Assembly (NCBI GenBank): GCA_027487515.1
Contig: JAIYDL010000015.1
Coordinates: 62,001-126,000 of the forward strand
Source of the DNA: Pseudomonadota bacterium
Lineage (GTDB): Bacteria > Bdellovibrionota > Bacteriovoracia > Bacteriovoracales > Bacteriovoracaceae
Length of the DNA: 64,000 bases
Direction: 5' to 3'
Shown here: positions 61,004 through 64,000 of the stretch, piece by piece
Position numbering within the stretch: the stretch's first letter is position 1
How the letters are laid out: each line of letters starts with the position of its first letter
Notes under the pieces: model-generated
What the model was told of the DNA's origin: nothing
Database searches by the model: none
What the model saw: only the letters and a program-made list of their open reading frames with translations
Translations under genes and position numbers: made by a program

Positions 61004-61776
61004 CGACAACTCTTCGAGAGTTCGTCGGCGAGGTCCGCGAGTTGTTTCCCGGAAAGTGCTTCCTTGTCACCGCGGAACTTCCCGTGCTTACTCTCGATGA
61101 AGTCAGAAAACTCTTTATGGAACTCGTAGATGTCAGTGATGATCACGAGCTTGTTCGCGTCCGAGCGCTCGATCCAGTCCATGAGTCTTTTGTAATCGTT
61201 CAGACCTTGGTTGGTGCACAGCTGATCCATCGTCCCGGCCTGCTTGATCGACGTATCAAACATCATCACATTCACCCGTTGATTAAATCCGCACACGTTG
61301 TCGAGGGCCTTCACGAGGGCTCGGCGGTGGCAACTTCCGTCTTTCTGCTGGTAATCGAATTCTTTCATCGACGACGAGGTATCGATCCAGAGGTCAAGCT
61401 TAGGCGCCGCTCCTGCCGCGCTCCGGGCCTTGCCACAGAAGATGTCGAAGCGATTCGTTCCGTCACACGTTACGAGCTCCCGGTCCACGGAAGCTGCGGC
61501 CGGGATCACCGGGCCCTGGTTCAGGATCTTGTCCGTTGGGACGTCGACAGGGCCCGAGTCGTTTTTCTTATACAGGCCATACTGGGGATCGAAGCAGTAG
61601 TCGCCCATTTCCTGGCACTCAAGCTGCGCCGTTCGAGCACGGTAGACGTACGCGGGCCGATCGAGGAGCTCGAGTAAGAGTGCCGTTTTTGCATTCGAGA
61701 GGAACCACACCTCGACCTCTTTCGGGGCAGCGGTCGCGGTCACAGATATCAGACACAGGATCAAGAGTCGGATCAA
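61000..61776 (-). CDS. Exported vWA-domain protein
   Basis: A 258-residue protein with a signal peptide (ILCLISVTATA). The C-terminal half is a von Willebrand A domain. The MIDAS motif DxSxS is in LWIDTSSSM, and a later Asp is in VIITDIYEF. Cysteines in the first half (QLECQEMGDYC, VTCDGTNRFDIFCG) suggest disulfides. It starts at TTG 61776, which overlaps the XRE gene stop (TTGA), so it is translationally coupled to a regulator. It probably binds a protein partner in the periplasm via a metal ion. Confidence 0.75.
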   Translation of the reverse strand: MIRLLILCLISVTATAAPKEVEVWFLSNAKTALLLELLDRPAYVYRARTAQLECQEMGDYCFDPQYGLYKKNDSGPVDVPTDKILNQGPVIPAAASVDRELVTCDGTNRFDIFCGKARSAAGAAPKLDLWIDTSSSMKEFDYQQKDGSCHRRALVKALDNVCGFNQRVNVMMFDTSIKQAGTMDQLCTNQGLNDYKRLMDWIERSDANKLVIITDIYEFHKEFSDFIESKHGKFRGDKEALSGKQLADLADELSKSCR

Positions 61777-62342
61777 AATTGGATGTTCCTTTGTCGGAAG
61801 TAACGGAAGATCGAATCCCCCAGGTCCACGATCAAGTCCCGGTCGTTTACGTCGAGGTTCAAGAAGTCATTCAAGTAGGCCTTCTGCCGGGGCGAGAGCG
61901 TCTCGAGTTTTTCCCGCATCGAGAGCTCAGTGCGCGTGATCCCGGCGGAAGCTTCACCGAACGGCATCTGCTGCTTTCGGCCTCCAACGTTGATCGTGGC
62001 GTTGGTTTTCTTGGGTCCATCCCCCGGCCGAGGCGCCTCTGGCTCCTCATCGGTCGGTCGCTGCTCTTTGTAAAACTGAACGAGCCGTTTCAGGGTTTCG
62101 GTCGACTCTTCCTCGACGCCGTCGATGATCTCGTGGAGTGGAATTTCTAAAGTTGCGATGAGATTTGCAACGAGTTGTTCATCGACGTTTGAGGTTTTCA
62201 AATTGAGAAAGCGACTCATGGTCGAGATTCCCACATTCATTTTTTCAGATAGGTCTTTCTGCGTGAGACCTCCCCGCAGTTGCATATACTTACGAACAAC
62301 AGCGAGGAAATTTTCTAGAAAGTCTGGACTAAAGCGGATCAT
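61773..62342 (-). CDS. XRE-family transcriptional regulator
   Basis: A 189-residue protein with an HTH of the Cro/C1 type at about residues 20-55 (GLTQKDLSEKMNVGISTMSRFLN). The remainder is charged and probably helical, with a Gln/Arg-rich middle and the segment LSPRQKAYLNDFLNLDVND. It likely acts on the divergent pentapeptide-protein promoter, which holds a perfect palindrome. It is the first gene of a two-gene unit with the vWA protein. The start has GGGGG about 6-10 nt upstream. Confidence 0.82.
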   Translation of the reverse strand: MIRFSPDFLENFLAVVRKYMQLRGGLTQKDLSEKMNVGISTMSRFLNLKTSNVDEQLVANLIATLEIPLHEIIDGVEEESTETLKRLVQFYKEQRPTDEEPEAPRPGDGPKKTNATINVGGRKQQMPFGEASAGITRTELSMREKLETLSPRQKAYLNDFLNLDVNDRDLIVDLGDSIFRYFRQRNIQF

Positions 62343-62403
62343 GGTCCACCCCCTTGAAATCCTTGTCGGTATGCAAAAAAGTTCCTTGATGCAATTTTCT
62401 TAC

Positions 62404-62432
62404 TTGACGCAATTGGTCAAATTGCGTATTAT
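62404..62432 (+). promoter_or_regulatory. Sigma-70 promoter with embedded palindromic operator
   Basis: TTGACG (62404-62409) and TATTAT (62427-62432) are spaced by 17 bp, close to consensus. The spacer is almost entirely the palindrome ACGCAATT-GGTCA-AATTGCGT (62407-62427). A regulator bound there would block RNA polymerase directly. The XRE protein encoded divergently is the natural candidate. On the minus strand a TTGACC lies inside the same palindrome, so autoregulation is possible. Confidence 0.75.
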
Positions 62433-62467
62433 TGCAGTCAGGAATAGCGCCGCAATCGGAGGGGCCA

Positions 62468-62902
62468 ATGTTCACACAAGCAATTGAAAAGAATCAATTT
62501 GTATCTTCGGAGCTCTACCAAATGATTAAGGATGAATCGCTGGACTCCGTCGTCATCTCCTCCCAATCTCTGGCCGGCTCACGTATCCTTTTGAGCACCT
62601 ACCGGCAAGTTGTCTTCTCTGATTGCGTGTTCTATGCCTGTGATTTCAATGATGTACGCTTTGAGAATTGCATCTTCGAGAATTGCAGGTTCGAATTTAC
62701 ACACTTTAAAAGGTGTCAGTTTACAAACTGTAGCTTCTCAGACTGCAATTGGTCGGCTTCAACTTCAACACTTTCTGTTTACACCAATTGTGACCTTAAC
62801 CCTGGCCAGGATCAGCTCCTACTTCGGGGTCAAAATGAAATCCTTTTCTCAGAAACCCAAGACTATACAACGGATATTTATATCAATCTGGCAGCAGCTT
62901 AA
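62468..62902 (+). CDS. Pentapeptide-repeat-like protein
   Basis: A 144-residue protein, probably cytoplasmic because no signal peptide is seen. Residues about 45-95 contain a run of five-residue units with F or C at the centre (CVFYACDFNDVRFENCIFENC and onward to CQFTNCSFSDCNW), a variant of the pentapeptide beta-helix enriched in Cys and Phe. It starts at ATG 62468 with GGAGGGG upstream. It is driven by the palindrome-containing promoter and is followed 15 nt later by a micropeptide gene. Function unknown; some pentapeptide proteins mimic DNA and bind gyrase. Confidence 0.7.
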   Translation: MFTQAIEKNQFVSSELYQMIKDESLDSVVISSQSLAGSRILLSTYRQVVFSDCVFYACDFNDVRFENCIFENCRFEFTHFKRCQFTNCSFSDCNWSASTSTLSVYTNCDLNPGQDQLLLRGQNEILFSETQDYTTDIYINLAAA

Positions 62903-62917
62903 ACCAAGGAGTCCCCT

Positions 62918-62998
62918 TTGAACCTAAGCTTTTACGGCCTTACCATAATGCTCAATTTATTCGGCTTGGCGGTCCTGATTTCGGCCTACGGGATTTAG
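62918..62998 (+). CDS. 26-residue hydrophobic micropeptide
   Basis: Starts at TTG 62918 with AAGGAG (62906-62911) and 6-nt spacing, and ends at TAG. The peptide is essentially one transmembrane helix with a short polar start (MNLSFYGL, then IMLNLFGLAVLISAYGI). It lies 15 nt after the pentapeptide-protein stop and 19 nt before a terminator hairpin, so it is the last cistron of that transcript. The good ribosome binding site and clean boundaries support translation. Function unknown. Confidence 0.6.
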   Translation: MNLSFYGLTIMLNLFGLAVLISAYGI

Positions 62999-63016
62999 CC
63001 AGGATTCCTACCCGAA

Positions 63017-63044
63017 GGGGCCCGAGGCAACTCGGGCCTTTTAT
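63017..63044 (+). terminator. Intrinsic terminator after the micropeptide
   Basis: GGCCCGAG (63019-63026) pairs with CTCGGGCC (63031-63038) around a GCAA tetraloop, followed by TTTTAT. It ends the pentapeptide/micropeptide transcript before the cytochrome gene. Confidence 0.88.
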
Positions 63045-63103
63045 AACTTAGGTTTATTGCGTCGCTCGGTCCTCTGGTCAATAATAGGTGGAAAGGACTG
63101 ACT

Positions 63104-63961
63104 ATGATCAAGCGAGCAACCCTGCTGATAGCGTGCCTGGTACTCCCCGCCTCCACTCTTGCGACGGAGATGAACGGGATTCGGTATGCGGACTACGTGG
63201 GATTCGAAACCAAATGGAAGCTCGTCACGACTCGGTACCGAACTGATAACCGCGAACTCCGGTTCGTTTACGCCAACCCCATTGCGGCCAAGGCGATCGA
63301 GGCGGGGGCGAAGGTCTACCCGAAGGGCGCGGTCTTCGCGAAGATCGCCTACCTTGCGCAACCGGATCCGGCGTTTGAGAGCTCCCTCGGGCCCTCGCAG
63401 ACGCGGCGGATCCAGCTGATGGTCAAAGATCCCCAAAAATATAAAGAGCACCGAGGCTGGGGGTACGCGCTCTTCACGCACGATGGAAAGGTCAACCCGG
63501 AGCCGGAGAAGGATCAGGTGAACGCGTGCTCCGCCTGCCACGACCTGGTTCCAGAGCGGGATTACGTCTTCTCCCAGTCCTTCAATCGTCACACCGCTCC
63601 CGCACAGCTCTTTCAGTTCGACCACGTGGAGGTAGAGCGCTCGATCCTTCCCGCAGAGCTTCGAGGACAGGTCCCGGAGACGTTCAGCAAACTGCTCATG
63701 ATTAAGAGTCAGCTGACGAAGAGCGTTTTCCAAGGGACTCTCGACGAGCTCAAGCCGGGCCTCGCGCGCCTGGCCGCGACGGAAAAGAAAGCCGTGGTCT
63801 TCTTGAGCGATGACAAGAAAAAATTCTCTTTGGTCTTCCCGGAAGACCTTACTACGGACTGCGACGACGAGGGGGCCAAAGGAATTTCTCTCGTGAGTGT
63901 GACCTCGCTCCTCGATGGCCGTGTCAACAAAGCGCAGTTTTGCCAGGCCCTCGCGCGGTGA
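63104..63961 (+). CDS. Periplasmic cytochrome P460-family protein
   Basis: A 285-residue exported protein with a signal peptide ending near ASTLA. One c-type haem site CSACH lies at about residue 143. The N-terminal half (YADYVGFETKWKLVTTRYRTDNRELRFVYANPIAAKAI and YPKGAVFAKIAY) matches cytochrome P460 domains. The C-terminal 120 residues after the haem site are extra relative to the short family members. P460 proteins oxidise hydroxylamine in some bacteria, but many homologues have unknown redox roles. The gene starts after its own terminator-separated intergenic region. Confidence 0.82.
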   Translation: MIKRATLLIACLVLPASTLATEMNGIRYADYVGFETKWKLVTTRYRTDNRELRFVYANPIAAKAIEAGAKVYPKGAVFAKIAYLAQPDPAFESSLGPSQTRRIQLMVKDPQKYKEHRGWGYALFTHDGKVNPEPEKDQVNACSACHDLVPERDYVFSQSFNRHTAPAQLFQFDHVEVERSILPAELRGQVPETFSKLLMIKSQLTKSVFQGTLDELKPGLARLAATEKKAVVFLSDDKKKFSLVFPEDLTTDCDDEGAKGISLVSVTSLLDGRVNKAQFCQALAR

Positions 63962-64000
63962 GCCTGAAGGCGACACCGACAAATTCTGTTGACGTGGCCA

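Overview
The window reads as chromosomal DNA of a Gram-negative bacterium, most likely a member of the Bdellovibrionota (Bdellovibrio and relatives). The grounds are a TIGR02147-family regulator, which is typical of Bdellovibrio-like and Fibrobacter genomes, and a very high density of small secreted proteins, secreted zincin proteases and outer-membrane beta-barrels. Two promoters also fit the flagellar sigma-28 pattern that is prominent in attack-phase Bdellovibrio. This assignment is inference, because no rRNA gene is present. Most of the window looks GC-rich. The stretches at about 3.5-7.8 kb and especially 16.5-22.8 kb are visibly more AT-rich and look like accessory islets, the second starting at a CAU tRNA gene. 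No phage, transposase, integrase or CRISPR array was seen.

Layout. 0-3.4 kb: end of a free-methionine-sulfoxide reductase, an MFS transporter and a TolB/kelch propeller protein. 3.5-7.3 kb: secreted proteins of unknown function, including one with three Cys-containing repeats and one made of an 87-bp repeat. 6.5 kb: a 37-codon relic of asnB lying beyond the intact asnB (7.8-9.4 kb). 9.6-16.3 kb: an M14-like peptidase overlapping a sirtuin, a receiver domain, apt, two outer-membrane-type proteins, and tlyA-dapF. 16.4-22.8 kb: tRNA(CAU) and AT-rich accessory genes (S41 protease, desaturase, TIGR02147 pair). 22.9-28.9 kb: a 1504-residue RCC1-repeat lipoprotein and a FosA-like/DMT exporter pair. 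29.2-31.5 kb: a clan-A glycosidase candidate and an endonuclease I. 31.5-40.1 kb: a minus-strand kdpABCDE operon with an extra histidine kinase at its end, divergent from a beta-barrel porin. 41.6-52.3 kb: corA, a DUF962-like protein, an RND/MMPL exporter, a secreted zincin, a FecR-like protein, a D,D-carboxypeptidase, an L,D-transpeptidase, aroA, aroB and a zinc-ribbon protein. 52.3 kb: rnpB. 52.7-55.4 kb: two tandem paralogous secreted zincins. 55.4-60.3 kb: pdeM and its DEXH helicase, another zincin, and mutY. 60.3-64 kb: a PH-like membrane protein, a vWA/XRE operon, a pentapeptide-repeat protein with a 26-residue membrane peptide, and a cytochrome P460.

How the parts may work together. 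The wall enzymes (L,D-transpeptidase, D,D-carboxypeptidase), secreted proteases, endonuclease I and the glycosidase candidate would suit a life of digesting other cells. The kdp block is a complete high-affinity potassium uptake system, with an 11-bp direct repeat placed where KdpE could control both the operon and the divergent porin.

The least explained items are these. (1) The zincin tandem: the upstream copy has lost both zinc-binding histidines, and both copies have sigma-28-like promoters almost touching the start codon. (2) The XRE-vWA / pentapeptide-micropeptide locus, with a perfect palindrome between the -35 and -10 of a strong promoter. (3) The kdpC-kdpD junction, where kdpD seems to start at CTG just after the kdpC stop in the same frame.
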